Source: Comamonadaceae bacterium PBBC1 (GTDB lineage Bacteria > Pseudomonadota > Gammaproteobacteria > Burkholderiales > Burkholderiaceae_C). Taken from it: a stretch of DNA of 64,000 bases. Position 1 is the first letter of the stretch, and each line of letters opens with the position of its first letter. Positions 28,294-37,767 of the stretch are shown here, in pieces. The stretch is from assembly GCA_002256145.1 (NCBI GenBank), contig NKIP01000002.1:124001-188000 (forward strand), in the 5' to 3' direction. Below the pieces are notes generated by a model. It was not told the origin of the DNA, searched no databases, and saw only the letters and a list, made by a program, of their open reading frames with translations. The translations under genes were made by a program, and so were the position numbers.

Positions 28294-29648
28294 ACTTCAA
28301 AGAAGCAGCCCCCTTTGATCCATTGAACCACGACCAACAACAAGCACCTCGGAGTCGGCGTTGGGCATGGGTCACACTGGGTCTTATCAGTCTTGCCGTG
28401 TGTGCGTGGTTTTTTTCAGCACCCTTGTTGGAGCGTTTTCGACAGCAAGCGCAGGGTTTGAACTCCGATCAAACCATGCCTTTTCGCGTTGAATTCGAAC
28501 TCAATGATGAACAAGTCCTTGCCGCATCGCATGATCCGGAACATCTGGTCCGGCAAATCTATGCTGCTTTGGGCGATGGTGAGCGCACCAAAGCCTTGGC
28601 ACTGGCCGGCGTGTTGACGCGACAATTTCCAACTTTTCAGCTCGGCCAGTTGCTCTATGCCGATTTGCTCAACATCAGTTCGAATGCACCGGTTGCTCTG
28701 CCCGAAGTAGAGGATCAAGACAAGCCATCGTTAAGCCGACGCTTGAATGAGTTGATTTTGGAGTCCAAACGACGCCTCAATCGCCCCAATCTCAACAGCT
28801 TGCAAGGCCGGGTTCCTTCGGCGCTGCTGAATTTGAGCCCTCAGCAAGCTTATGTGGCCGCAGTCGATGCCTCTCAATCACGTCTGTACTGGTTTGAAAA
28901 CCAAAGTACAGGCCAAGGACCTGTTCAACTGAAACTGGTTCGAGAGTCTTACATTTCTGTCGGGCTCAATGGGGTCGGAAAACGGCTTGAAGGTGACGGC
29001 AAAACACCCACCGGGATTTATTTTGTTCAAAAAAATCTCCCTGGTGAAAGCTTGCCAGATCTCTTTGGCATTGGCGCTCTCACCTTGAATTACCCCAATG
29101 CGCTGGATTTGATGAACAAAAAAACAGGTTCGGGAATATGGTTGCATGGCACGCCCAGCGCCCAATATGCACGAGCGCCAGAATCCACCGATGGTTGTGT
29201 TGTCCTGTCCAACCCGGAAATGGGTCAGTTGCTCAACTTGTCCGGACTGCGCATGACCCCTGTGATCATTGCTGAAAAAATCGATTGGGTCACCCCGGTT
29301 GAATCTGCCGAGGCCTTCCATGAATTCAAACCCAGCCTTGATGCCTGGTTGGCAGCACGCAATGGCACCGATGCCGACGCCTTGAAACGTCACTACAGCC
29401 AACGCTTTGAGCGCGATGACATGGGTTTAAACCAATGGTGGCCCAGACTGGCACAAACCACCTTGGGTCACCATGTCAGCAAACCACTGGAATTGATCTC
29501 TGCCCTGCAATGGAAAGACTCCGCTCAAACCATGGTCGTGACCCTGAAAGACCCCAACCACAAAGCCTCAGCCCCCCCTCAGTACCTGCGAACCTATTGG
29601 CAAAAAGAGGCAGGCCAATGGAAACTGGTGTTTCAGGGGCCGACCTGA
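28290..29648 (+). CDS. L,D-transpeptidase (YkuD/ErfK family) with NTF2-like C-terminus
   Basis: 452 residues. An N-terminal membrane anchor (WAWVTLGLISLAVCAWFFSA, about residues 25-44) places the catalytic part in the periplasm. The YkuD domain has GKTPTGIYFV, the HG of IWLHGTP and the active-site motif STDGCVVLSN with C303. L,D-transpeptidases make 3-3 crosslinks or attach proteins to peptidoglycan. The last 110 residues (EAFHEFKPSLDAWLAARNG to QYLRTYWQKEAGQWKLVFQG) resemble the NTF2/Cds6 domain at the end of the preceding protein. The start is TTG 28290, overlapping the upstream stop; later starts would lose the membrane anchor. The two genes form a coupled operon. Confidence 0.86.
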   Translation: MNFKEAAPFDPLNHDQQQAPRSRRWAWVTLGLISLAVCAWFFSAPLLERFRQQAQGLNSDQTMPFRVEFELNDEQVLAASHDPEHLVRQIYAALGDGERTKALALAGVLTRQFPTFQLGQLLYADLLNISSNAPVALPEVEDQDKPSLSRRLNELILESKRRLNRPNLNSLQGRVPSALLNLSPQQAYVAAVDASQSRLYWFENQSTGQGPVQLKLVRESYISVGLNGVGKRLEGDGKTPTGIYFVQKNLPGESLPDLFGIGALTLNYPNALDLMNKKTGSGIWLHGTPSAQYARAPESTDGCVVLSNPEMGQLLNLSGLRMTPVIIAEKIDWVTPVESAEAFHEFKPSLDAWLAARNGTDADALKRHYSQRFERDDMGLNQWWPRLAQTTLGHHVSKPLELISALQWKDSAQTMVVTLKDPNHKASAPPQYLRTYWQKEAGQWKLVFQGPT

Positions 29649-29682
29649 TCAATCGGGTCTTTTGTCAATCCAAGCAAGGACC

Positions 29683-29976
29683 ATGCAACAAGCCTTTTCT
29701 TGTTCCATCTCCAACATGACACCAGAGGGTGAGCATTGGCTTGTGAGCCCCAAGCTCACGTTGTTGCAATCCATCGAACAGCACGGTGTGCCATGGCCCA
29801 GTTCTTGCCGTTCTGGCACTTGCCGCACATGCACAGGTCAATTGCTGTCGGGCCAAGTTCGTTATGACATGGCCTGGCCTGGGCTGAGCGCTGAAGAAAA
29901 AGCCGATGGACTTATCTTGCCCTGTGTGGCCTTTCCTGCCTCTGATCTGGTGCTCAAAGACCCGCTTGCGGACTGA
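29683..29976 (+). CDS. Plant-type [2Fe-2S] ferredoxin
   Basis: 97 residues. The cluster motif is CRSGTCRTC (C-x4-C-x2-C, about residues 42-50), with the fourth Cys in LILPCVAFP near residue 83. TLLQSIEQHGVPWPSS before the motif is the typical ferredoxin fold entrance. It is soluble and likely donates electrons to an oxygenase or reductase, but no partner is adjacent. ATG 29683 has CAAGGA about 5 bases upstream. It follows the L,D-transpeptidase by 34 bases and converges on ntrC with a nine-base gap. Confidence 0.88.
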   Translation: MQQAFSCSISNMTPEGEHWLVSPKLTLLQSIEQHGVPWPSSCRSGTCRTCTGQLLSGQVRYDMAWPGLSAEEKADGLILPCVAFPASDLVLKDPLAD

Positions 29977-29985
29977 TCCGCCGCT

Positions 29986-31533
29986 TCAGTCGTCCAAGCC
30001 CAGCTCTTGGATTTTTCGGGTGATGGTGTTGCGCCCAATGCCTAATTTTTGAGCGGCCTCAATGCGTCGACCACGGGTGATCGCCAAAGCCGCCTGAATC
30101 AAACTGCTTTCAAAACGCCGAGTCAACACATCCCAAACATCGGTGCGGCCTGATGCCAACAAACTCAGCGCCTCCTCCTCCAAGCCCGGCTCCCAGGTTT
30201 TGACAACCGCAGGGGCCACCCAACCCACCGGGCTTGAAGAAACACCCACAGTGTCATCGACACCCTGCACTGCATGGGCCCCGGGCAATGGGTTGGCCGT
30301 GACAAGGCCAAGGGCGGCCTGTGGCGGTGTCTGGGTGTCCAAAACTTCCGGAGGCAGGTCTTTTTCCTCCACCACCTGAGCTGGGGCCATGACGGTCAAC
30401 CAATGGCAGATGTTTTCCAGCTGACGCACATTGCCCGGAAATTGAAAAGAAGACAGGCGCTCCAAAGCTGCCTCAGAAATCCGTTTGGCTTCCACCCCCA
30501 ACTGCTGTGCACTGCGCTGCAAAAAATAGCGGGCCAGCACAGGCACATCTTCGCGGCGCTCTCTCAATGCGGGCAGGCGCAATCGAATGACGTTCAAGCG
30601 GTGAAACAAGTCCTCGCGAAAAACGCCTTCTTTGACACGTTGCTCCAAGTCCTGATGCGTCGCAGCAATCACGCGCACATTGGCCTTGACGGCACTGTGT
30701 CCACCCACGCGGTAGAAATGGCCATCGGACAACACACGCAGCAGCCGTGTCTGCAGGTCAAAAGGCATGTCACCAATTTCATCCAGAAACAGTGTGCCGC
30801 CATCGGCCTGCTCAAACCGTCCACGTCGCGAAGCTTGTGCCCCCGTGAAAGCACCCCGCTCATGGCCAAAAAGTTCACTCTCCAGCAAGTCCTTGGGAAT
30901 GGCTGCCGTATTGATGGCCACAAAGGGTTGATGGGCACGCGGCGAATGTTTGTGCAAGGCGTGCGCCACCAACTCTTTGCCCGAACCCGACTCGCCCGTG
31001 ATGAGCACCGTGACATGGCTTTGCGCCAAGCGGCCGATGCCGCGAAACACATCCTGCATGGCAGGGGCCTGGCCCAACATCTCCGGGGCATCGACCATTT
31101 TTTCTTCGGCCACATCCTCGCGTTGACTCTCGCCCACTGCACGGCGAATCAACTCAACCGCCTTGGGCAGATCAAATGGCTTGGGCAGGTATTCGAACGC
31201 ACCGCTTTGAAAAGCCGACACGGCACTGTCCAAATCGGAAAAGGCGGTCATGATGATGACGGGCAAGCCGGGCATGCGCTGCTTGATGGCCGCCAGCAAA
31301 TCCAGGCCAGAGCCGCCTGGCATGCGAATGTCACTGACCAGGACTTGAGGCCCGGCACTGTCGCCTTCTGACTCCAGGGCCTTCATGACCTCTCGTGGAT
31401 TGGTAAAACTGCGCGTGGGCAAACCCTCTCGCAAGAGTGCTTTTTCAAGCACAAAGCGAATGGATTGGTCATCGTCTACGATCCAAATTGGCTTCATCAA
31501 CGTGGCGCTTTCTTTGTTCACAGGCATGGGCAT
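29986..31533 (-). CDS. ntrC: Nitrogen regulation response regulator NtrC (NR(I))
   Basis: About 515 residues. The receiver domain (residues about 13-130: [30 protein letters not shown] with the phosphorylated Asp) is followed by a sigma-54 AAA+ domain with Walker A GESGSGKE, the sigma-54 contact loop ERGAFTGAQ and [14 protein letters not shown] Pro/Val-rich linker and a Fis-type helix-turn-helix ([24 protein letters not shown]) end the protein. It activates glnA and other nitrogen genes from enhancers when phosphorylated by NtrB. The start ATG 31533 overlaps the ntrB stop by one base. Paired NtrC-like sites and a sigma-54 promoter lie upstream of glnA. Confidence 0.96.
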   Translation of the reverse strand: MPMPVNKESATLMKPIWIVDDDQSIRFVLEKALLREGLPTRSFTNPREVMKALESEGDSAGPQVLVSDIRMPGGSGLDLLAAIKQRMPGLPVIIMTAFSDLDSAVSAFQSGAFEYLPKPFDLPKAVELIRRAVGESQREDVAEEKMVDAPEMLGQAPAMQDVFRGIGRLAQSHVTVLITGESGSGKELVAHALHKHSPRAHQPFVAINTAAIPKDLLESELFGHERGAFTGAQASRRGRFEQADGGTLFLDEIGDMPFDLQTRLLRVLSDGHFYRVGGHSAVKANVRVIAATHQDLEQRVKEGVFREDLFHRLNVIRLRLPALRERREDVPVLARYFLQRSAQQLGVEAKRISEAALERLSSFQFPGNVRQLENICHWLTVMAPAQVVEEKDLPPEVLDTQTPPQAALGLVTANPLPGAHAVQGVDDTVGVSSSPVGWVAPAVVKTWEPGLEEEALSLLASGRTDVWDVLTRRFESSLIQAALAITRGRRIEAAQKLGIGRNTITRKIQELGLDD

Positions 31534-32597
31534 CAAGGCAACGGAATCAAAATTTTGAAATCCGTACGACCGGGCTCGCTGTCACACTCGATCATGCCGT
31601 GGTGTTGCTGAACAAAGGTTTGCGCCAAAGTGAGCCCCAAGCCAGACCCCCCTTCGCGCCCCGAGATCAACGGGAAGAAAATTCGGTCCTTGATCGAGTC
31701 TGGTACACCAGGCCCGTTGTCAATCACATGCAATTCCAATGCCAGGCGATAACGCTGCTTGCCAAACGTGACTTGCCTCAATATTCGGCTCTTGAGCGTG
31801 ATTTGCGCATCGCCTTGCAAAATGCGCTCATGCAAAGCTTGCGCCGCGTTGTGAGAAATGTTGAGGACCGCCTGAATCAACTGCTCACGGTCGCCACGAA
31901 ACTCGGGAATCGAGATGTCGTAGTCCCGCAGCACTTTCAAACCCCTTGGAAACTCGGCCAAGATCAAGGTTCGGACCCGTTCGCACACTTCGTGAATGTT
32001 GACATCACTGACCACATGAGGGCGGCGGTGAGGTGCCAACAGACGGTCCACCAGCGTTTGCAGCCGATCGGCTTCTCGGATGATGACCTGGGTGTACTCC
32101 GACAACTCTTTGCTGTCGAGCTCCATCTCCAGCAATTGGGCAGAGCCACGAATCCCCCCCAAGGGATTTTTGATCTCATGGGCCAAATTGCGAATCAACT
32201 CCTTGTTGGCCTGCGCTTGCTCCAACAGGCGCTCCTCACGCTCTTGACGGGTTTGCTGCTCCACGGGCAGCAACTCCACAATCACTTCATCGGTTTGATC
32301 TGACGGGGCCAAAATCACATGCACGGGCAAAGCGTCGTTGTGCAAAATTCGCCGCAACTGCGCCTCGTATCGCAAGGCTGCAAACTCATTGGACTGCGCC
32401 CCCACCAAGGCCGTCACCATGGGCTGGGGATCCACAAAGTAATCGGGCAAATAAACCCCAAACAAAGAGCGCCGCGACAAACCCATCGCGTCTTCCAAAG
32501 CGGCATTGACAAAGCGAACCATGCCTTGACCATCCAGCACGGCCACGGGCGTGGCCAGCAGGTCCAAAGCCAGAAATCGGGACACAGGACTGTTCAT
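31533..32597 (-). CDS. ntrB: Nitrogen regulation sensor kinase NtrB (NR(II), GlnL)
   Basis: 354 residues, cytoplasmic. A PAS domain (about residues 8-105: LLATPVAVLDGQGMVRFVNAAL) precedes the HisKA phosphoacceptor NLAHEIKNPLGGIRGSAQLL (His near residue 140) and the ATPase domain with N, G1 and G2 boxes (HNAAQALHERI, HVIDNGPGVP, GREGGSGLGL). It has no membrane segment, as expected for the PII-controlled kinase/phosphatase of NtrC. It starts with ATG overlapping the upstream gene stop (ATGA at 32594-32597) and ends coupled to ntrC. Confidence 0.96.
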   Translation of the reverse strand: MNSPVSRFLALDLLATPVAVLDGQGMVRFVNAALEDAMGLSRRSLFGVYLPDYFVDPQPMVTALVGAQSNEFAALRYEAQLRRILHNDALPVHVILAPSDQTDEVIVELLPVEQQTRQEREERLLEQAQANKELIRNLAHEIKNPLGGIRGSAQLLEMELDSKELSEYTQVIIREADRLQTLVDRLLAPHRRPHVVSDVNIHEVCERVRTLILAEFPRGLKVLRDYDISIPEFRGDREQLIQAVLNISHNAAQALHERILQGDAQITLKSRILRQVTFGKQRYRLALELHVIDNGPGVPDSIKDRIFFPLISGREGGSGLGLTLAQTFVQQHHGMIECDSEPGRTDFKILIPLP

Positions 32598-33160
32598 GGC
32601 GTGGTGGTCCTGGCCAACAGGGGGCGACGGGCCAGTTCACGTTGCAAGCTGTCGATATCGCGTTCTGTTCGCGCCATGGCCGCTTTGAGTGAGGCCACAC
32701 GGTCCAGGTATTTTTGATGGTTGCGGGCCTCTGCAGCCCATTTGACAGGCTCACCCTCGTTGTACTCCTGCGTCAGTTGCTGAAGCTGCTGCCGGGCTTT
32801 TTCCAACTCCTGAACCACCAGGGTGCGGGCTTGCGCATCGCGCTCAGCTTGCTCCAGTGGCACGGCCCGCGCAGGCTCTGATTTGGTGCGCTCGGGCTGA
32901 AATGGGGCGACATCGGGCACCACAGGGCGGCGTGCGGCCATGGCGGTGCCTGACGGCTGTGTTCCGGGAACCACCATGATGGCCTGTGTGGACAAGGGTT
33001 CACATTGGGCGGTGCTGCGTGGTGCATTGGTGTATTCCTGGCCACACCGATAAATCACCGCTTGAGCTTGAGCTGAAGCGCACACCATGCTCAACACCCA
33101 AACCAAGCACAGCGTTACCCACTTGACCCGATGTCCATCAAGAAAACGCCAATTCATCAT
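32594..33160 (-). CDS. Exported hypothetical protein between glnA and ntrB
   Basis: 188 residues from ATG 33160, which has GCAGGAG about 8 bases upstream. A signal peptide (WVTLCLVWVLSMVCASAQA) is followed by IYRCGQEYTNAP, a short Cys-containing beta motif reminiscent of DUF4124-type exported proteins; the rest is a Pro-rich spacer and a charged coiled coil (EQAERDAQARTLVVQELEKA and onward). Function unknown. It lies in the glnA-ntrBC string, overlapping ntrB by four bases, so it should be co-transcribed with ntrB even though nothing in it suggests a nitrogen role. The bidirectional terminator at 33221-33246 separates it from glnA. Confidence 0.78.
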   Translation of the reverse strand: MMNWRFLDGHRVKWVTLCLVWVLSMVCASAQAQAVIYRCGQEYTNAPRSTAQCEPLSTQAIMVVPGTQPSGTAMAARRPVVPDVAPFQPERTKSEPARAVPLEQAERDAQARTLVVQELEKARQQLQQLTQEYNEGEPVKWAAEARNHQKYLDRVASLKAAMARTERDIDSLQRELARRPLLARTTTP

Positions 33161-33213
33161 GGACAAACTCCTGCAAGCAAAACCGGCCATCTTGGCCACT
33201 GTCATTTTGAATC

Positions 33214-33246
33214 AAAAAAAAGGACGGCCTCAGCCGTCCTTTTTTT
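33214..33246. terminator. Bidirectional terminator after glnA
   Basis: An 8-bp stem AGGACGGC (33221-33228) with its complement at 33233-33240, a four-base loop, seven A on the left and six or more T on the right. On the minus strand it ends the glnA message before the ntrB-ntrC gene string, implying that part of ntrBC expression comes from its own promoter or from read-through. Confidence 0.88.
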
Positions 33247-33279
33247 GCACTGCGCTGTGCAATCCGTGCATGAGCAGGA

Positions 33280-34695
33280 TTACAGCGAGTAGTACATGTC
33301 GTATTCGACGGGAGACACTTCCACACGAGCGCGGTTGACTTCTTGCATCTTCAAGTCGATGTAAGCGTCGATCCACGAATCGGTGAACACGCCGCCTTTG
33401 GTCAAGAAAGCGCGGTCAGCGTTGAGGGCTTCCAGAGCTTGGTCCAAGCTAGAGCAAACAGTGGGCACCAACTTGTCTTCTTCTGGAGGCAGGTGGTACA
33501 GGTCTTTGGTCGCTGCTTCGCCGGGATGGATCTTGTTTTCCACGCCGTCCAGGCCCGCCATCAACAAGGCAGCAAAGCCCAAGTAAGGGTTGCACAATGG
33601 ATCGGGGAAGCGGGCTTCCACGCGGCGGCCCTTGTCGGATGCGACGTTAGGGATGCGGATGGAAGCGGAGCGGTTCTTGGCCGAGTAAGCCAATTTCACT
33701 GGCGCTTCGTAATGAGGCACCAGGCGCTTGTAGCTGTTGGTGCCGGGGTTGGTGATCGCGTTCAGGGCGCGAGCGTGCTTGATGATGCCGCCGATGTAGA
33801 ACAAGGCGAATTCAGACAAGCCAGCGTAGCCATTGCCAGCGAACAGGTTCTTGCCGTCTTTCCAGACCGACTGGTGAACGTGCATGCCGGAGCCGTTGTC
33901 GCCAGCGTAAGGCTTGGGCATGAACGTAGCGGTTTTGCCGTAGGCATTGGCCACGTTGTGGATCACGTACTTTTGCATCAGGGTCCAGTCGGCGCGCTCA
34001 ACCAAGGTCGAGAAGCGTGTGCCGATTTCGCACTGACCAGCGCCAGCCACTTCGTGGTGGTGCACTTCGACTGGAATGCCGATGGATTCCAAAATCAGGG
34101 ACATCTCGCTGCGCATGTCGTGCGTGCTGTCAACGGGAGGCACTGGGAAGTAGCCACCCTTGACGCGGTTGCGGTGACCGCTGTTGCCGTTTTCCATCTT
34201 GGTGCCGCTGTTCCATGGGGCTTCGGCTTCGTCGATGGCGTAGAAGGTGTTGTTCGGCTCGGTGCTCCAACGCACGTCGTCAAACAAGAAGAATTCAGGT
34301 TCTGGACCAAAGAAGGCGGTGTCGCCCAAGCCAGCTTGCTTGAGGTAAGTCTCGGCGCGCTTGGCAATGGAACGTGGGTCACGCTCATAAGCTTTGCCAT
34401 CGGTGGGCTCGATCACGTCGCAGATCAAAACCAAGGTGACTTCTTCAAAGAAGGGGTCGATGAAGGCGCTGTTGGCGTCAGGGATCAACAACATGTCGGA
34501 GGCTTCGATGCCTTTCCAGCCAGCAATGGAAGAACCGTCAAAAGCTTGACCGTCTTCGAACTTGCTTTCGTCAAACTGCGACACGGGCGCAGTGATGTGC
34601 TGCCATTTGCCACGGGTATCGGTGAAACGGAAGTCAACGAACTTGACTTCGTTCTCTTTCACCATCTTCATCACGTCTGCGACGGTCTTGGCCAT
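33280..34695 (-). CDS. glnA: Glutamine synthetase type I
   Basis: A 471-residue dodecameric enzyme forming glutamine from glutamate, ammonia and ATP. Family sequences include [26 protein letters not shown], the ammonium/metal region [33 protein letters not shown], and the adenylylation site Y400 in [15 protein letters not shown], so GlnE control is expected. ATG 34695 has AGGAG about 8 bases upstream; the codon before it (TTG) is not needed. Transcription probably starts from the sigma-54 promoter at 34743-34758 under NtrC control. A strong terminator follows at 33214-33246. Confidence 0.97.
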   Translation of the reverse strand: MAKTVADVMKMVKENEVKFVDFRFTDTRGKWQHITAPVSQFDESKFEDGQAFDGSSIAGWKGIEASDMLLIPDANSAFIDPFFEEVTLVLICDVIEPTDGKAYERDPRSIAKRAETYLKQAGLGDTAFFGPEPEFFLFDDVRWSTEPNNTFYAIDEAEAPWNSGTKMENGNSGHRNRVKGGYFPVPPVDSTHDMRSEMSLILESIGIPVEVHHHEVAGAGQCEIGTRFSTLVERADWTLMQKYVIHNVANAYGKTATFMPKPYAGDNGSGMHVHQSVWKDGKNLFAGNGYAGLSEFALFYIGGIIKHARALNAITNPGTNSYKRLVPHYEAPVKLAYSAKNRSASIRIPNVASDKGRRVEARFPDPLCNPYLGFAALLMAGLDGVENKIHPGEAATKDLYHLPPEEDKLVPTVCSSLDQALEALNADRAFLTKGGVFTDSWIDAYIDLKMQEVNRARVEVSPVEYDMYYSL

Positions 34696-34742
34696 CAAAT
34701 TCTCCTGAATGGAAAGGGGTTAAAAAGCTAACACAGAGTTCT

Positions 34743-34758
34743 TGCAGTTTTTGTGCCA
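34743..34758 (-). promoter_or_regulatory. Sigma-54 promoter of glnA
   Basis: On the minus strand the bases read TGGCACAAAAACTGCA, matching the -24/-12 consensus TGGCAC-N5-TTGCA at all but one defined position, with the exact GG-to-GC spacing. The expected start site lies near 34732, about 37 bases before the glnA ATG. Position, gene and consensus agree. Confidence 0.85.
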
Positions 34759-34937
34759 ACTTGACTCAGTCAACCACATTTGAACAAGCTGCAATTGTGC
34801 CTTGAGCTGAGCCCATTGGCCCTGCATCACTCGGAAAAAAGCCAGTATCGCAAGGGACCCGGCTTGAGGAACAGGGCCTCGATCAGTCACTGTTGCCACG
34901 AAACGGGTCCCAGAGACACCCAACACAGCGACACCAA

Positions 34938-34975
34938 TGCACAAAAATGATGCATAAATGCACTTATTTGGTGCA
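34938..34975 (-). promoter_or_regulatory. Two tandem NtrC-binding sites (enhancer) upstream of glnA
   Basis: Two 17-base dyads are visible: TGCACTTATTTGGTGCA (34959-34975, perfect outer arms) and TGCACAAAAATGATGCA (34938-34954, one mismatch). They fit the NtrC pattern TGCAC-N7-GTGCA, and their centres are 21 bases apart, two helical turns, as needed for cooperative NtrC binding. They lie about 200 bases upstream of the sigma-54 promoter, a typical enhancer distance. Confidence 0.75.
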
Positions 34976-34982
34976 AATAGAT

Positions 34983-35807
34983 TTATCGCACCAATTCAGG
35001 GCCATACGTCAAAGAAAAGGAAGACAGCCCCTCACGCAGTGCTCGGTAAGCCGCATCGGCCAAATCCGGTTCACCTTTGACCCCCAACTCAATGTGACGG
35101 CCCCATTGAGGATGATCCACACTGGGCAAACTGAACACTTTGACGCCGGAATGCGCAGCCTCAATCGACTCCATCAAAGGTGTGAGCGTGGCCTCCATGG
35201 CCCCCAAAATGATCACGGATTTTTCGACATAGGCGTCCTGTCGAAAAAAAGCACTGTATTGGCTGTCCAGAACCGACTCGATCATGGGCCACGCCATGAC
35301 CGGAAAACCCGGCACAAAGTGCACCGCCCCACCTCCGGCCCCCAGACAACTGAAACCAGGGATCTTGTTGTAAGGGTTGCGGATGATGGCTGCGCCTTGC
35401 GGAAACACCCCCATGTTCAGTCGATGGACATTGTCTGGCCGATCAGGGTCGTAGACCGTGCCCTGCTCTTTGGCTGTGTCTTGCATGCGCTCTTGGATCA
35501 AGAGCTTGGCTTGCGGGTGCAAGGCCAAGGGCACAGACAAAGCCTGAGCGGCACACTGGCGGGTGTGGTCGTCGGGTGTGGCACCAATGCCGCCGCAACT
35601 GAACACCACATCCGATGATGCAAACGCCCTTTGAAGGGTGGCCGTGATGCGCTCGGGTGAATCACCCACGTATTCAGACCACGACAAATTCAGGCCCCGC
35701 GCAGACATCAGCTCGATGACTTTGGGCATGTGCTTGTCTTGGCGTTTGCCTGACATGATTTCATCGCCAATGATGATCAGGCCAAAAACTGGGCTTGTGG
35801 AGGTCAT
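34983..35807 (-). CDS. CinA-like molybdopterin-binding domain protein
   Basis: 274 residues. It matches the N-terminal MoaB/MogA-like domain of competence/damage-inducible protein CinA: GLIIIGDEIMSGKRQDKHMP, VVFSCGGIGATPDDHTRQ, NPYNKIPGFSC and HFVPGFPVMAWPM. In full CinA the second, nicotinamide mononucleotide deamidase domain follows, but it is absent here, so this is the stand-alone short form with uncertain activity (ADP-ribose pyrophosphatase in some homologues). It starts with ATG 35807 and ends immediately next to the NtrC sites of glnA. Confidence 0.86.
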   Translation of the reverse strand: MTSTSPVFGLIIIGDEIMSGKRQDKHMPKVIELMSARGLNLSWSEYVGDSPERITATLQRAFASSDVVFSCGGIGATPDDHTRQCAAQALSVPLALHPQAKLLIQERMQDTAKEQGTVYDPDRPDNVHRLNMGVFPQGAAIIRNPYNKIPGFSCLGAGGGAVHFVPGFPVMAWPMIESVLDSQYSAFFRQDAYVEKSVIILGAMEATLTPLMESIEAAHSGVKVFSLPSVDHPQWGRHIELGVKGEPDLADAAYRALREGLSSFSLTYGPELVR

Positions 35808-35829
35808 GGGTCAAATCCTTCAGAATGGA

Positions 35830-36753
35830 TCAATCAGCGGTGCGGGCCTGGACATCGGTCACATCATGGACCGGCTTGAACTCGGAGTTTCCAAAACGCG
35901 CGGAAGTGTGTGGTGAAGTCGGCGCCAAGGGCATGGACCCGGCCAAGTCGTCCAAAGGTGGCTCGCTGCGCAACTGGTGCAAGGCCAACAGCACAAAATG
36001 GGCAAACCACAGTGAGGAAAATGCAAACACCAAGGTGTAAATCCAAATGGCGATGGGCACCAAAATCACAAAAGCGGCTGCAAACAGCGCCCCCGAGGCC
36101 CACACCAAACTGGGTGCAGCACCCATCAAGCCCGTGAACACGCCCATGCCCAAAAGACTCATGCGATGGCGTGCCATCAAGGTTTGCCGCTCTTGGGCGC
36201 TGGCAAATTCGGCCAACACATCAAAAGCCATGACGCGGTAAGTGAGCCAACCCCAAATGCAAGCCGGCAAGACCATGGCCAAGGGGGGGACCAGCCACAT
36301 GGGCAATGTCAACAACAAGGCCCCCAGCGCCAGCATCAAAGACAAAACAGTCCACCACAAACTGAACAAAAAACTGCCGCCTCGTTTGCGCTCAAGACCG
36401 GGAAATCGCCGATCGGCCACCAAACGGGTCAACGCAGGGGTCATCAGCAAAGACACCGCCAGCAAGGAAGCCGCCACCACCAAAGGGGTGACTGAAAAAA
36501 TCACCAACAAGGGGGCCACCACGGTTTTCAATTGCGGCAAGCCAATGCCTTCCAGCCAACGCCACACCACCTCCAACCAACTCGAGGCATCCAGCCAGGT
36601 GCGGACCCAAGTCACGGCAAGGTCCCAATAAAAATAACCCAGCAACCAAGACAGCGCCACGATCAGCACCAAGGGCAAAAACGACAAGCCAATCACCCGG
36701 GGGTAGAGGCAATACACCGCAGCACGCCAAAAGGAGTCCATCAACAATTTCAT
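35830..36753 (-). CDS. EI24/CysZ-like membrane protein
   Basis: A 307-residue integral inner-membrane protein of the EI24 domain family, which includes the sulfate transporter CysZ. About six hydrophobic segments are seen: residues 12-40 (ASGLSF-like YPRVIGLSFLPLVLIVALSW), 70-110, 140-175, 195-230, and 245-275. The N-terminal MDSFWRAAVYCLYPRVIGLS is typical of the family. No cysteine-synthesis gene is nearby, so a sulfate role is not supported by context. ATG 36753 was chosen over an earlier in-frame start at 36792. It follows the sterol desaturase gene on the same strand and precedes the CinA-like gene by 22 bases. Confidence 0.78.
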   Translation of the reverse strand: MKLLMDSFWRAAVYCLYPRVIGLSFLPLVLIVALSWLLGYFYWDLAVTWVRTWLDASSWLEVVWRWLEGIGLPQLKTVVAPLLVIFSVTPLVVAASLLAVSLLMTPALTRLVADRRFPGLERKRGGSFLFSLWWTVLSLMLALGALLLTLPMWLVPPLAMVLPACIWGWLTYRVMAFDVLAEFASAQERQTLMARHRMSLLGMGVFTGLMGAAPSLVWASGALFAAAFVILVPIAIWIYTLVFAFSSLWFAHFVLLALHQLRSEPPLDDLAGSMPLAPTSPHTSARFGNSEFKPVHDVTDVQARTAD

Positions 36754-36801
36754 GGATGAAAGCTTAACAGCACTGCGCCAAGGTCGAACCACTCCAAGCC
36801 A

Positions 36802-37764
36802 TCAGGCTCGCCCCCACAAGCGCCGCCAACCCTGACGCTGCTGGGCCCAAAACCCTTCGCCGTAGTCACGCCCCTGCTCCACCTGGTCACGCACGCCCGT
36901 AGGGTCGAAGCGCAGCTGAAAATCAGCGGTGCCAAACAGCACATCCCACCAAGGCAGCAAGACACCGAAATTGCAGCCCCCCAACACTTTTTGGCCTTTC
37001 ACATCAAACTCATGACCGATGCCAATACTGTGGTGCCGCCGGTGAAAGCGCGGACTGACCCACAGGCGCTCGCCCCAAGAACCAAACCAAATACGCAAAT
37101 TGGCATGCTGGAAGCTCTCACTTAACTGGCTGATGGCCACCAAGGCGACAAACTGCCCCGGGCCCACGCCCAGAAGCACCGCCACAGCCGACAGAATCAA
37201 ACTGGTTGCCACATCGTCGAGCAAGTGGTTGCGGTTATCGCTCCACATCGTCATTTGCCGCTGCGAGTGGTGCAAGCTGTGCAAAGCCCACAAGGTGTTG
37301 GACTGATGCTGTGCCCGATGAATCCAGTAGTGAACAAAATCGAAGAACACCAGGTACAGAACAAAACTGACCAAGGCCTGATCGGTCACACCGGGCCACA
37401 GCGCATCCAGGTGAAAAGTCGGCCAGCCCATGGCGCGCAGCAAACCCCAGCCTTGCTCAAAAGCATGGTCCAAACTGAAAAACATCACCAATTTGAACAA
37501 ACCCAGCCGATGGATCAAGGTGTAGACCACATCCACCCTGATGGCCTGTGGAAACACCACAGGCTCAGCGGGCCAAAGGCGTTGGAGAGGACCGATGACC
37601 AGCACCAAGATCAAGATTTGCAACAAACCCACGACCAACCAACCGGCCCCTTCAAAGGCCTTGTCGAGCAAATGCCCTTGGCCCATGCCAAAAACCAAAG
37701 GCTGCACCCAGGCTTCAAAAAGCATCTGTTGCAGAGCGGCAAAAGTTTCAATCAGAGCATCCAT
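36802..37764 (-). CDS. Sterol desaturase / fatty acid hydroxylase family protein
   Basis: A 320-residue membrane di-iron oxygenase. The histidine boxes are DFVHYWIHRAQHQ (about residue 144), ALHSLHHSQ, and a third RRHHSIGIGHEF near residue 245, the metal ligands of the fatty acid hydroxylase superfamily. Several transmembrane helices flank them (LVVGLLQILILVLVIG, LVSFVLYLVFFDFVHYW, LILSAVAVLLGVG). Possible substrates are hopanoids, carotenoids or acyl chains; none is indicated by context. It lies three bases upstream of the deacetylase stop, so a common transcript is likely. Confidence 0.85.
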   Translation of the reverse strand: MDALIETFAALQQMLFEAWVQPLVFGMGQGHLLDKAFEGAGWLVVGLLQILILVLVIGPLQRLWPAEPVVFPQAIRVDVVYTLIHRLGLFKLVMFFSLDHAFEQGWGLLRAMGWPTFHLDALWPGVTDQALVSFVLYLVFFDFVHYWIHRAQHQSNTLWALHSLHHSQRQMTMWSDNRNHLLDDVATSLILSAVAVLLGVGPGQFVALVAISQLSESFQHANLRIWFGSWGERLWVSPRFHRRHHSIGIGHEFDVKGQKVLGGCNFGVLLPWWDVLFGTADFQLRFDPTGVRDQVEQGRDYGEGFWAQQRQGWRRLWGRA

Positions 37765-37767
37765 GCC

